A stretch of DNA of 35,391 nucleotides from Candidatus Omnitrophota bacterium. Lineage in GTDB: Bacteria; Ratteibacteria; UBA8468; B48-G9; DTJG01. Position numbers and translations under genes: made by a program. Below are positions 1 through 9,300 of this stretch, in pieces (the first letter of the stretch is position 1; each line of letters begins with the position of its first letter). The notes below the pieces were generated by a model, which saw only the letters and a program-made list of their open reading frames with translations, did no database searches and had not been told where the DNA came from. The stretch is from positions 1 to 35,391 of the forward strand of contig JAMWCC010000061.1 of NCBI GenBank assembly GCA_023818375.1, in the 5' to 3' direction.

Positions 1-744
1 TGCTATCCTTTTTGTATCAGCTTGTGGCAAAAACCCACCAGCATATTCAATCAACTTCCCAAGAGTTATTGAACCTTCTGTTTCATAAATTGCAGGTCTT
101 CTGACTGCTCCTTTTATCGCGACAAGACTTTTTGCAAGTGGCACATAAACAATGTCTTCTGGTTGCAAACTAATTTCAGGTAGAGTCCCGCCAAGCAATA
201 CAGGATACAAATCTATTTCTTTTCTGCTGCCATCCTTGCTGGTGATACTGATTTTCCTTAAACTACCCTTGGTGTTTATACCTGTGGCCATTGCAAGAAC
301 TTCAAGAATTGTGGTTGATGCGTTTATTGTGTAGGTACCTGGCTTGTTAACTTCTCCCATAACAAAAACAGAAAAGATTCTTGGTTTTAAAAGGGTCAGC
401 TCAAGCTTTACATCTTTGTAGATTCTGTTAAACAAATCCTGCAGCTGTTTTTTTGCCTGGCTGAGATTTTTGCCTGAAAGATGGATCTTTCCAATTTTAG
501 GAACAAGAATATCTCCTTCCTTGTCGATTTCCATCTGTTGCCTGATATCAACCACACCCCATACAATAAGGTCAATCTGATCCCCTGGACCAAGAAAATA
601 TTTTTCTGGGATAAATCTTCCAGCATCAAATGTTGACAAACTGATATTTGAAAAAAACTCCTGGCCAAAGATACGTAGCTCGCTGGATACTGCTGTCAAA
701 GCCACAACCTGTAAAAAGGAAATCAAAATAAAAATTTTTCTCAT
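1..744 (-). CDS. Polysaccharide export protein (Wza/SLBB family), 3'-truncated by window edge
   Basis: The frame is open from ATG at 744 to base 1 (248 codons) and is missing from the ORF track because it runs off the window. It starts with a hydrophobic signal peptide (MRKIFILISFLQVVALTAVS). A polysaccharide export domain follows (YFLGPGDQIDLIVWG, then GDILVPKIGKIHLSGKNL). Next come an SLBB domain (VFVMGEVNKPGTYTINAS) and the start of a second one (VAIKGAVRRPAIYETEGS). Family members are periplasmic or outer-membrane components that export capsule or exopolysaccharide. There is no obvious lipobox cysteine, unlike E. coli Wza. The start is supported by GAGGGA about 6 nt upstream and by a TTGACG-N16-TATTTT promoter. 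The upstream degT gene, of a family common in surface-sugar pathways, fits the same role. The family is secure; the substrate is unknown. Confidence 0.88.
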   Translation of the reverse strand, partial: MRKIFILISFLQVVALTAVSSELRIFGQEFFSNISLSTFDAGRFIPEKYFLGPGDQIDLIVWGVVDIRQQMEIDKEGDILVPKIGKIHLSGKNLSQAKKQLQDLFNRIYKDVKLELTLLKPRIFSVFVMGEVNKPGTYTINASTTILEVLAMATGINTKGSLRKISITSKDGSRKEIDLYPVLLGGTLPEISLQPEDIVYVPLAKSLVAIKGAVRRPAIYETEGSITLGKLIEYAGGFLPQADTKRIA

Positions 745-767
745 TGTTCCCTCTGTCTATTAAGCAT

Positions 768-795
768 AAAATACCATCATCTAAAATTTCGTCAA
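768..795 (-). promoter_or_regulatory. Promoter of the polysaccharide export gene
   Basis: On the minus strand, TTGACG (795-790) is followed by 16 nt and then TATTTT (773-768), which is preceded by TGG to give an extended -10. The expected start lies about 17 nt before the ATG at 744. Confidence 0.5.
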
Positions 796-810
796 GTTTT
801 GACTGACTGT

Positions 811-852
811 ATAAGAAAACAGGCACTGGCATTGCATGTTGCAAAAAGTGCC
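811..852 (-). terminator. Rho-independent terminator after degT
   Basis: On the minus strand GGCACT (852-847) can pair with AGTGCC (827-822). The loop contains a possible inner TGCA/TGCA pairing. A T-rich tail TGTTTTCTT follows. It lies about 16 nt past the stop of the DegT-family gene and just ahead of the export-gene promoter. Confidence 0.5.
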
Positions 853-867
853 GTGCCCTACTGGTGA

Positions 868-2127
868 TTATTTCATATAAGCTTTTGCTACTTTCTCAAA
901 AGCATCAACATAAAGCTTCATGTGGCTTTCATCATAAACAGGATGTGTGAAGAAACTCATTGTCCTTTCTGAAAGCCATTTTGCTTTTTTGCACTCAACC
1001 TTAGTATAATCTATCTGCCTTGCATTTGGGTCTTTAAAAGGATATTTTAATCTTCCAAAGCCATTCTGCTCAATGTATGCCTGCTCTTTATACATCTCAG
1101 GCCACTGCACTCCATACACAGGAACACCTTCTGCTTCCATAGCTTTTACAAATTGTTTCACAGGTACCTTAAGTTTATCAGCGTCAAGAACAAAAGGCGC
1201 CCACCAGAAAGCATTCTGCCTTTCTTCGGTATCAAGTGGTGGATAAAGTACAAGCGGGTGATCTTTCAATGCATTTATAAGGTATCTGCCATTTTTTCTT
1301 CTGTTTGGCAGATTCCATGTATCAAGCCTCTCAAGTTCACACAGCCCTATCAGAGATTGAATCTCTGTCATTCTGTAATTGAAACCAACCCTTCTGTGGA
1401 TATATGTAAGTTTGGCTTCGAGCTCAAGAAGTTTCAATCTCTGCTGAACATCATATCCATGGTCTCTGAATGATTTACATTCCCAGTGAAGATTTTCATC
1501 ATTTGTAATTACTGCGCCTCCTTCACCACCAGTAGTAAAATGCTTGCTCTGACAGAAACTGAAACAACCGACATCTCCAATTGTTCCTGCTTTCTTTCCT
1601 TTGTACACACCACCAAAACACTGAGCACAATCTTCAATCACATAAAGATTGTGTTTCCTTGCAACTTCAAGTATTGGGTCCATATCAGCAACAACGCCAT
1701 AAAGATGGACAACAAGTATTGCCCTTGTTCTTTCATTGATGTGCTGCTGGATGCCTTTGGGGTCAAGGGTATGAGTCTCATCAACATCTGCAAATACTGG
1801 CAATGCACCTGCCTGAAGGATGCAGAAAGAAGATGCTATGAAGGAATAAGATGGGCATATCACCTCATCACCAGGTCCAATTCCTAACGCTGCAACAGCT
1901 GTATGAAGGGCACTTGTACCATTGGTTGTTGTGATTGCATATTTTACACCGTTCCACTTTGCCCATGCCTCTTCAAACTGGGTTCCATAATTACCTGTCC
2001 AGTAATTGACTCTTCCTGTCTTCAGTGGCTCTAATGCTCTTTCAATTGTTTTCTCTGAAAACGCCGGCCACATCGGGAATGGTTTATTATTTATTTTTTT
2101 CCCACCATCAATTGCCAACTTTGCCAT
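868..2127 (-). CDS. DegT/DnrJ/EryC1/StrS family PLP aminotransferase
   Basis: This 419-aa protein belongs to the fold-type I PLP aminotransferases (sugar or AHBA aminotransferase-like). These usually transaminate nucleotide-linked keto sugars or related compounds. Visible motifs are NGTSALHTAVAALGIGPGDE (cofactor phosphate region), VIEDCAQCFG (Asp that contacts the PLP ring nitrogen) and FSFCQSKHFTTGGEGG, which contains the Schiff-base lysine. The ORF-track start at 2187 is rejected. ATG at 2127 has a strong AGGAGG 6 nt upstream and begins MAKLAIDGGK, typical of the family. It lies 69 nt downstream of a UroD-like gene on the same strand and has its own terminator. The context suggests surface-polysaccharide or sugar metabolism. 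The substrate cannot be assigned. Confidence 0.9.
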   Translation of the reverse strand: MAKLAIDGGKKINNKPFPMWPAFSEKTIERALEPLKTGRVNYWTGNYGTQFEEAWAKWNGVKYAITTTNGTSALHTAVAALGIGPGDEVICPSYSFIASSFCILQAGALPVFADVDETHTLDPKGIQQHINERTRAILVVHLYGVVADMDPILEVARKHNLYVIEDCAQCFGGVYKGKKAGTIGDVGCFSFCQSKHFTTGGEGGAVITNDENLHWECKSFRDHGYDVQQRLKLLELEAKLTYIHRRVGFNYRMTEIQSLIGLCELERLDTWNLPNRRKNGRYLINALKDHPLVLYPPLDTEERQNAFWWAPFVLDADKLKVPVKQFVKAMEAEGVPVYGVQWPEMYKEQAYIEQNGFGRLKYPFKDPNARQIDYTKVECKKAKWLSERTMSFFTHPVYDESHMKLYVDAFEKVAKAYMK

Positions 2128-2196
2128 AATAGACCTCCTATTAGGATTTTTCTGGTAATATTTTATTCCACCTGCCATCTTTGTCAAAAAATGGGT

Positions 2197-3402
2197 TTAA
2201 CCTTTCCATTCATGGACCGCTTCATACATTGCCATTATATTGGCAGGCGGCACATCTGGTTGAATGTTGTGAACCTGATTAAATACAAACCCACCTCCTG
2301 GAACAAGAATATCAAGACATTCCTTTACATGTTTTTTCACCTGTGCAGGTGTGGCATAGGGCAGAACTTTTTGGGTATCACAACCTCCTCCCCAGAAAGT
2401 CAGGTCTTTTCCGAATTCCTTTTTTAATCTACCAAGCTCCATATTCCGGCAGGTAAACTGCACCGGGTTGAGAATATCCACTCCTATCTCAATCAAATCC
2501 GGGAGTAACTCATAAACAGAACCATCTGTGTGCAAAAACAGGTATTGTCCAGAGACCTTCTTGATATGCTGGTATATTTTTTTCTGGTATGGCTTAACCA
2601 GTTTTCTGTAAAGATCAGGTGAAATCTGCGGACCATTCTGTGCACCCAGGTCATCATTCACATTGATGATATCAGTATATTTACCGATGGCTGGATAATA
2701 ACGATTGAACCTTTCTATGTAAGCATTAACCAGATTGTCCATAATGCACTCTGCTATAGCAGGATTCAACACAAGATCAATCATGAACTGTTCAAACCCC
2801 CTAAGAAGTTGTCCTGCTGCAAATACATGTATGGCAAAATTTCCCATCAAGCAATAGTCAGTCTTTTCACAAAGTTGTCTGGCATATGTACCTATTTCCT
2901 CAAAGCTCATATCGCAGAAATCTGGCAGGTCAAAATTCCAGATATAATCAAGGTTTTTTTCTACATCTGCCACAGTTTCTGCTCTTGCTAAAGGCGGTTC
3001 ACCTGGCTCAAAATAAAAGCCGCCTACAGGCATTCGCGCTACTACACGGTTATCTGTGCCATAAACTACTTGAGAACCATCAGGTAATTTTACAGGATTC
3101 CAATTTTGTGGGATTTCGCAGGAAGAACCATCTGACAGAGTACCAGGTTTCCACTTTTTTGGTTGAAAAGGAACAGATACAACATCTGCACCCACAACTT
3201 CCAAAACTTCAACTTCTACCAATACCACCTGCTGATAGGGATCAATGATGCGGGTTTTACCCTGTTTGATGTCCAGGTATTGCTTGAGTTTGTTGTAGGC
3301 AATCCCATGTATCCCGGTGGAATCCATACCCCCTAAATCAATCGGGATTCTATCAAATTCCTGATGTTTTAATGAGGCAAGTACTCTTTCTCTATGTGTC
3401 AT
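2197..3402 (-). CDS. Uroporphyrinogen decarboxylase (UroD)-family protein, probably methyltransferase-like
   Basis: This 401-aa protein has the UroD/MtaA TIM-barrel fold, recognised from the N-terminal MTHRERVLASLKHQEFDRIP, the central LFLHTDGSVYELLPDLIEIG, LNPVQFTCRNMELGRLKKEF, and the C-terminal GGGFVFNQVHNIQPDVPPAN. Members include true UroD and corrinoid-linked methyltransferases such as MtaA and CmuA. No haem genes lie nearby, so haem synthesis is unlikely; a methyl-transfer role tied to carbohydrate metabolism is inferred. The start at 3402 is preferred over 3432 because it has AGGAAGG upstream and begins with the standard family N-terminus. It is transcribed divergently from the glycoside hydrolase block and sits upstream of the DegT aminotransferase. 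It is only distantly similar to the second UroD-like gene at 5203. Confidence 0.85.
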   Translation of the reverse strand: MTHRERVLASLKHQEFDRIPIDLGGMDSTGIHGIAYNKLKQYLDIKQGKTRIIDPYQQVVLVEVEVLEVVGADVVSVPFQPKKWKPGTLSDGSSCEIPQNWNPVKLPDGSQVVYGTDNRVVARMPVGGFYFEPGEPPLARAETVADVEKNLDYIWNFDLPDFCDMSFEEIGTYARQLCEKTDYCLMGNFAIHVFAAGQLLRGFEQFMIDLVLNPAIAECIMDNLVNAYIERFNRYYPAIGKYTDIINVNDDLGAQNGPQISPDLYRKLVKPYQKKIYQHIKKVSGQYLFLHTDGSVYELLPDLIEIGVDILNPVQFTCRNMELGRLKKEFGKDLTFWGGGCDTQKVLPYATPAQVKKHVKECLDILVPGGGFVFNQVHNIQPDVPPANIMAMYEAVHEWKG

Positions 3403-3446
3403 TTTATCCTTCCTGAAATTGGAAATTGACATTTGCGGCTAATTTC

Positions 3447-3455
3447 ATAATAACA
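3447..3455 (-). promoter_or_regulatory. Extended -10 promoter for the UroD-like gene
   Basis: The minus strand reads TGTTATTAT (3455-3447), an extended -10 hexamer. Only a weak -35 (TTTTTA) lies 17 nt upstream. The expected start is about 38 nt before the ATG at 3402. Confidence 0.4.
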
Positions 3456-3570
3456 TACAGCCAATCTAATAAAAACTCTCTCATATGAATTCCACTTGTG
3501 CATTATTTCCATAAGCCTTCTCCACAGAATCAAATCAATAATAAGAGGAATTTCTCAGAGATGAAAAAAA

Positions 3571-3579
3571 TGTTATACT
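3571..3579 (+). promoter_or_regulatory. Extended -10 promoter of the GH140-like gene, probably leaderless
   Basis: TGTTATACT (3571-3579) is an extended -10 ending 7 nt before the ATG at 3587. The expected transcription start therefore coincides with the start codon. No Shine-Dalgarno sequence is visible. Confidence 0.45.
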
Positions 3580-3586
3580 CAAAAAA

Positions 3587-5206
3587 ATGCCTAAAAGTTC
3601 TGCTATGGAAAAACAGACAACATGCTGGAAATCTGTAGAGCTTTCCTTTTATTGTCAGGAACAATTTTGCTGTCCTGAAGATATTGAATTTTTTGCAATT
3701 TTTACCTCTCCATCAGGAAAAATCGTCAAAGTGCCTGGTTTCTGGAATGGGGGGAGAGAATGGAAGATCAGATATACTTCCAATCAAACAGGAATCCATC
3801 TTTTTGAAACAGACAGCCAACCGTATGTCAAAGGGCTTGCTGGCAGAACCGGCCAATGCAGGTTTGAAAGAATAAAAAATGAACAAAACCCTCTCTATAG
3901 ACATGGTTTTCCGGTTGTAAAAGACGGGAAAATTCTGTATTCAGATGGAAAAGAATTTTTCTGGCTTGGCGATACATGGTGGATGGGGCTGTGCAAAAGA
4001 TTGGATAGAAAAGAATTTAAAATCCTTGCAAAGGACAGAAGAGAAAAAGGATTTACTGTTATTCAGATTGTTGCAGGTCTTTATCCTGATATGGACTGGT
4101 ATGATCCAAGAGGTAAAAATGAAGCAGGTTTTCCTTATTCAAGAGATTTTAAGAGGTTAAATCCAGCATACTTCAAATGTGCTGACTGGAAAATCAAGTA
4201 TTTGTGTGATGTTGGTATTGTTCCTTGTATCGTAGGTGCCTGGGGATACTATATTAAGTTGAGTGGTATTGAAAAAATGAAAAGGCACTGGAGAAATATC
4301 ATAGCGCGCTGGTCCGCATATCCTGTAATATGGTGTATTGCAGGAGAAACAATCATGCCCTATTATCTTTCAGAAACAAGGCAGGCTGACATAGAATTTC
4401 AGAAAAAAGCATGGACAGAGATTGCAAAATATGTGAAAGAAATCGATCCTTTTGGTCATCCAATAACAACACATCCTACAAATCTTGGTCATGAACAACT
4501 TGAAAACCCTGAACTTCTTGATATTAATATGCTGCAGACAGGTCATGGAAGTCATACCTCATTTGATAATACGTGGTCTTCTATCAAAAAGGCAAAGGAC
4601 CACTGTCCTTCAAAACCTGTTGTAATTGGCGAAGTAAATTACGAAGGTATAGGAGAAGCGTGCAGAGAAGAAATTCAGAGAATATGCTTCTGGGGAAGCA
4701 TGCTTTCAGGTGTCTCTGGATATACTTATGGAGCAAATGGTATCTGGCAGGTGAATACAGAGAAAAAGCCCTACGGACCTTCTCCACATGGCCGCTCGTG
4801 GGGAGATACACCCTGGCAGGTTGCCTATAAATTACCAGGGAGCCACCATGTCGCAGTGGGTAAAAGGATACTTGAAAAGATAGGATTGTACAATCTTGTA
4901 CCCTGCAGCCAAAAACTTGAGCTGGAAGGTGAGAAAAGCTGTGTTTTTGCTGCAGAAACAGGCGATGGAACGATAATAATTATTTATGCTGGACCGCCTG
5001 CATTCAATAGTGGTATTAAAAAGATCGCTGGCCTTTTACCTGATCACCGGTATTCCTTGTGTTTTGTTGACCCAAAAGACGGGAAAACAAGAAAGAGATT
5101 TGAGATAAAGACTGGCTCTGATGGCGAATGGGTATTTCAAACACATTATTGGAGAACTGTGCCTGTCTGGCAGGATTGGGTATTAATTATTAGGAGAAAA
5201 ACATGA
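3587..5206 (+). CDS. DUF5060/DUF4038 glycoside hydrolase (GH140/apiosidase-like)
   Basis: This 539-aa protein begins with a DUF5060-like beta-sandwich (about residues 13-90; FAIFTSPSGKIVKVPGFWNG). A DUF4038 TIM-barrel follows (about 105-400), with FFWLGDTWWMGL, the repeated aromatic residues of the family, IWCIAGE (Glu near 253) and PVVIGEVNYEG (Glu near 348). These are plausible acid/base and nucleophile glutamates. The C-terminus resembles the small beta-domain attached to this family. Relatives hydrolyse plant cell-wall glycans, including apiose side chains. No signal peptide is visible, so it probably acts on imported oligosaccharides. The start could be ATG 3587 or an in-frame ATG 18 nt later; 3587 is preferred because the -10 lies 7 nt upstream. 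It overlaps the following UroD-like gene by 4 bp. Confidence 0.82.
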   Translation: MPKSSAMEKQTTCWKSVELSFYCQEQFCCPEDIEFFAIFTSPSGKIVKVPGFWNGGREWKIRYTSNQTGIHLFETDSQPYVKGLAGRTGQCRFERIKNEQNPLYRHGFPVVKDGKILYSDGKEFFWLGDTWWMGLCKRLDRKEFKILAKDRREKGFTVIQIVAGLYPDMDWYDPRGKNEAGFPYSRDFKRLNPAYFKCADWKIKYLCDVGIVPCIVGAWGYYIKLSGIEKMKRHWRNIIARWSAYPVIWCIAGETIMPYYLSETRQADIEFQKKAWTEIAKYVKEIDPFGHPITTHPTNLGHEQLENPELLDINMLQTGHGSHTSFDNTWSSIKKAKDHCPSKPVVIGEVNYEGIGEACREEIQRICFWGSMLSGVSGYTYGANGIWQVNTEKKPYGPSPHGRSWGDTPWQVAYKLPGSHHVAVGKRILEKIGLYNLVPCSQKLELEGEKSCVFAAETGDGTIIIIYAGPPAFNSGIKKIAGLLPDHRYSLCFVDPKDGKTRKRFEIKTGSDGEWVFQTHYWRTVPVWQDWVLIIRRKT

Positions 5207-6348
5207 CCGGGAAAGAAAAAATACTTTCTGCCTTTTCAAAAGAAGGAACCACTGAATTTCCTGTTGTCATTTGTTATGAAGGTATTTTTATAAGGGACCA
5301 CTGGTCTGAACTAACATCATATCCCTGGTATACAGTGCATCTACCGGATCTTAGTTCTCAGATTGCCTGTTATTCTGAGATTCATTCAAAGATCAACCAG
5401 GACTGGTTTGTTGTTTATCCTTTTTATAGTCATGAGGAACGCAACAGCATCAGGGTAAAAATTTTCGATGACAGTATACAGATATTTAACACCACAACAG
5501 GTTCAACAAGGCACATTTCAAAGCCAACAGTTGGTGGCTGGTCTGTGTCAGGACAGGTTCAATCAGTCAGGATTGAAAAACTACCTGAAACAATTTCAGA
5601 ATTAGAAAAAATCCTTCCTGAAAAACCAGGAAAATTCAACAAAGAAAAGTTTCTCAATGAGGGCAGGCACCAGCTTGCACAATCTCTTATAAGGTTATTT
5701 CCTGAAAAAATGCCTCTGTGCCATATCGCATCACCCCTCTGGAAGCTCTATGGACTGGTTGGTTTTGAAGGTATGATGACATTAATTGCAACAAATCCCG
5801 ATCTTGTTTTGTATGCGTGTGAAAGGTTTCTTGAAATCAGCATAAATTACGTACAGCAGGAAGCAGCCATAGGAGCACAATTGATATGGATAGAAGAGTG
5901 CCTTACAGATATGATTAGTCCTGCAGCATTTGAAAGATTCAATGTTCCATTTATGAAGAGGCTTGTAAATGCTATCAGAGAAACAGGAGCTAAAAGCATT
6001 TATTATTACTGTGGAAACCCCTGGGATAGGATGGACAAAATCTTGAAGATAGGCGCTGATGCACTTGCCTTTGAAGAAGGAAAAAAGGGATTTGAGATAG
6101 ACATAGAAAAAATTGCTGATGTTGTGGCTGGCAGAGCTGTGATTCTTGGAAATCTTGATGCTATTAATCTTCTTCCACATGCAGATGAAAAAACACTTGC
6201 AAAAGAAATAGAAAGGCAGATGAAAGCCGGAATAAAAAACAAAAGAAGGTTTATAATGTCTACTGGAAGTCCTGTCACACCTGAAACAAGCATTGCTCAG
6301 GTTCAACTCTACTGCGAGTTAGCAAGAAAAATAGGAGCACAGATATGA
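5203..6348 (+). CDS. UroD-family protein, second copy
   Basis: This 381-aa UroD/MtaA-like TIM-barrel protein has the N-terminus MTGKEKILSAFSKEGTTEFP. Other typical segments are the central IYYYCGNPWDRMDKILKIGA and AVILGNLDAINLLPHADEKT, and RRFIMSTGSPVTPETS near the end. These match corrinoid-type methyltransferase relatives rather than haem-pathway UroD. TAGGAGA lies 5-11 nt before the ATG. The start overlaps the upstream hydrolase stop (ATGA), and its own stop overlaps the next gene in the same way, so the three genes are translationally coupled. Being wedged between two glycan-degrading enzymes points to carbohydrate processing, possibly removal or transfer of methyl groups from methylated sugars. 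That role is inference only. Confidence 0.83.
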   Translation: MTGKEKILSAFSKEGTTEFPVVICYEGIFIRDHWSELTSYPWYTVHLPDLSSQIACYSEIHSKINQDWFVVYPFYSHEERNSIRVKIFDDSIQIFNTTTGSTRHISKPTVGGWSVSGQVQSVRIEKLPETISELEKILPEKPGKFNKEKFLNEGRHQLAQSLIRLFPEKMPLCHIASPLWKLYGLVGFEGMMTLIATNPDLVLYACERFLEISINYVQQEAAIGAQLIWIEECLTDMISPAAFERFNVPFMKRLVNAIRETGAKSIYYYCGNPWDRMDKILKIGADALAFEEGKKGFEIDIEKIADVVAGRAVILGNLDAINLLPHADEKTLAKEIERQMKAGIKNKRRFIMSTGSPVTPETSIAQVQLYCELARKIGAQI

Positions 6349-9300
6349 CGGGATTGTTTATAAGACTCTTTTTTTTGTCGCTTTCTTTACTGGCGGTGTG
6401 TTTTTCTGAAACTATCTACCTGGACGCCAATACTTTTGAGGTCTCAGGCAATGGCTGGAAACCTAATCAGTCAGGTTATATCGCACGACAGGCAACATGG
6501 CAAAAGGTTCTGCATGGTGCTGATGGTGCTTTTGATTCAATTGCCTTCAAGGATTTTGAAATTAAGAAAGACGGTACCTATAAGATCTGGGTAAGATACC
6601 TCCAATCATATTATCACAGGGGTCCATTTAATGTAAGCGTTTTTTCTGGAGAACAAAAAATAGCCAGCAAGGATTTTGATGTCAGGAGAAAAAGCGAATA
6701 TGTTGACCTGGACTATGTCTGGGATGATTTAGAAACCAATCTTGCAGCAGGTAAGTACAAGATAGTCTTAAGTAAGGTGGATAAAAATACTCCCTATTAT
6801 TTTTTTACACGAGCAATAGACTGCTTACTTATTACTGACCAATTGAAGAAAGAGCCTGACCATACACCTTATGGCCCACAAATTTATTTGAGGGTTAGCA
6901 TCAGTAGTGGTCATGAAAAACCTTTCTATATCCACATCTTTGCCAACTATTATCGTGTTCCATGGTATGCTCATTTTTCACTAACAAAAGCTGGGCTTGA
7001 ACAGAATGTCCAGCCACTGGTTGATCGGAAAAACTTTTTTACTGATAACCAAACGACAGATTGGTTAAATGTCACGAAGTTGATGTATTTTGATTCTGGA
7101 GTAAATCTTACTCTTTCAGCAAGATATTCCTATGCCGAGATTGCGCCAAAGCTCAATGCGAAATTTGAGTTTGCGTACCAGCCTTCTGAGGCGGCTATTG
7201 TAAAAACGATCCAGAGGGATGCTAGTGGCTCGATGAGGATAATCATTCCCCCGGATTTCAGACAGAACCCAGACAAATTCACGACAGACCTTGAACTGGC
7301 AGAAAAATATGGAAGTATTGCCGACAGCATGAAATGGCCAGTGATAGGGAAAAAGCCAGTTATTTTCCCCTTCTTTGTTTCTGCGAATCTTCCAACTGTG
7401 CCAGAACAAATCAGTCCGGTTGTTGCACCGGTTGACAGGAAAACCTTTGACAGGGAGTGGAAGACCCTTGATTATTTTGGTTTCTCTAACAGGGACAAAA
7501 TAATACTACCTACCAACACATGGAATGCTGGCTTAAGGAAAAACTACGCCTGTTATTGCGGAGTTGATATACAGCAGGTTAATGAAACTGCGAAAATAGA
7601 AGCTGACCGATTTAAGAAACAAAATAAGAAGGTGCAGGACATTGCCTATTGTATGCTCATGGATGAACCACACGGACTGTCTGTAGACCACCTTCTTGGA
7701 TGTGAGACCTGTAAATCTTGTTTCAGAAACTTTCTTCAAGAATTAAAGATGACACCACAACAATTTGGCGCAGAAAAATGGGAAGAAGTAAAACCTGTTG
7801 ATAGTACCCAAAAGGATACGCAACCTGAACTTTTTTATTATACTCAGAAATTCCGTACATACGCTCTTCGTAAGTTAATCTGTCTACAAAAAGAAGCTCT
7901 TCATCAGGCGTATGGTAGCACTTTCCCAGTCAATGTGAATTTCTCTGATGGAGCAGTCTATATTGCAAATTTTGGCTGTATTGGAGTTGACTATTTTGAC
8001 CTCCTTGATACTGATGATAACAATTCAATATGGAGCGAGGACTGGGCAAATGGTTCATCAACGAGGCAGTGTACCGCTTATAATTCAGAACTGATGCGCT
8101 CTGCTGCAATGAAGAACAACAAGGTCCTTGGACATTACCTTATTGGCTATGCTGGAAGGTCTTCATGGACTATGAAAACCTATACTGCAAGCCATGTCGC
8201 AAGGGATAACAAAATTCTTAATGCCTACTGGTATGGCCCTGTCTGGTCTGCACATGAAGCAGGTCCTCCATGGAACAACCACTCCATCCAGGCGCGCACT
8301 GATATGTGGTATAGCCTTGCAGAAATTGTAAGGGAAATTGGCGCAGCCGAAGATATTCTCTATACGGCAAAGAAAAGGAGAAGTCAGGTTGCTATCATCT
8401 ACTCTTCATCGGCAGACATATGGGAGATGGGAAATAATTATATCTATGGTTTCGAAAGAATGCACACCTGGCTTGCTCTTACCCATAATCAGATTCCTGT
8501 GGATTTCTTATCAGAAAAAATGATAGAGGAAGGCTGGTTGAAAAATTACAAAGTTGCATATTTTTCAGGAACAGCCATCACCAGAAAAGCAGCAGAACAG
8601 ATTAGAAGCTGGGTATCTAATGGTGGAAGACTTGTTCTGACAGCAGGTGCAGGCATGAAGGATGAGTTCAATAGGCCAAACACTATCCTCAAGGAGGTAT
8701 TACCTGCCATACGCTCAGAACCTAAAGAGACAACAAAATTCCTTAATAGTGGAAGGTATCTTGACTCCCTTAGCGTAACTGATACTGTAATTATAAGGGA
8801 TAATGGTTCTGTGGTTGACGTAGTCTCGGTCAAACAGCATCTCAAACCAAAGCCAAATGCCGAATTGGTTGCAAGTTTTTCTGACTTTTCACCTGCTATA
8901 GTGAAAGGAAAGTATCAGAAGGGAACCATCTACTGCATAGGGTTTCTTCCTGCCATTGCCTATATGCGCCTTGCTTTGATTGCCAGAAACCAAGTTATGA
9001 AAAATATTCCTGACCTGAATGCCCTGAGAGAACCAGACCCATCAGAGGTTGTTTCTGACCAGCTTCTGATAAAAAGGGCATTTGAACCATGGGTTTATCA
9101 GAAACACTACAGGGATTTAATATGCAAGGCTGTTTTTGAGGCTGGTCTGGAACTTCCTATAAAATGTTCGATCCCAATTGTGGATGCTGTGGTCATGGAT
9201 TCCGACAGGGCTAGCCTGGTTGTGCTATCAAACTATACCTTCCAGCCTATTGAGAAAATTCAGATCGAGGTGTTACCTTTAAAGAAGGTTCAAAAAATAG

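Noticed and set aside
626-844. Minus-strand 72-aa ORF in the track
   Set aside because: It covers the promoter and overlaps the polysaccharide export gene out of frame. The export frame (1-744) shows clear domains and a signal peptide.
1153-1887. Plus-strand ORFs opposite the aminotransferase gene
   Set aside because: These are shadow frames of a well-supported gene with no recognisable domains or ribosome binding sites.
2128-2187. N-terminal extension of the DegT-family protein
   Set aside because: The extra 20 residues are not typical of the family, while ATG 2127 has a perfect AGGAGG upstream.
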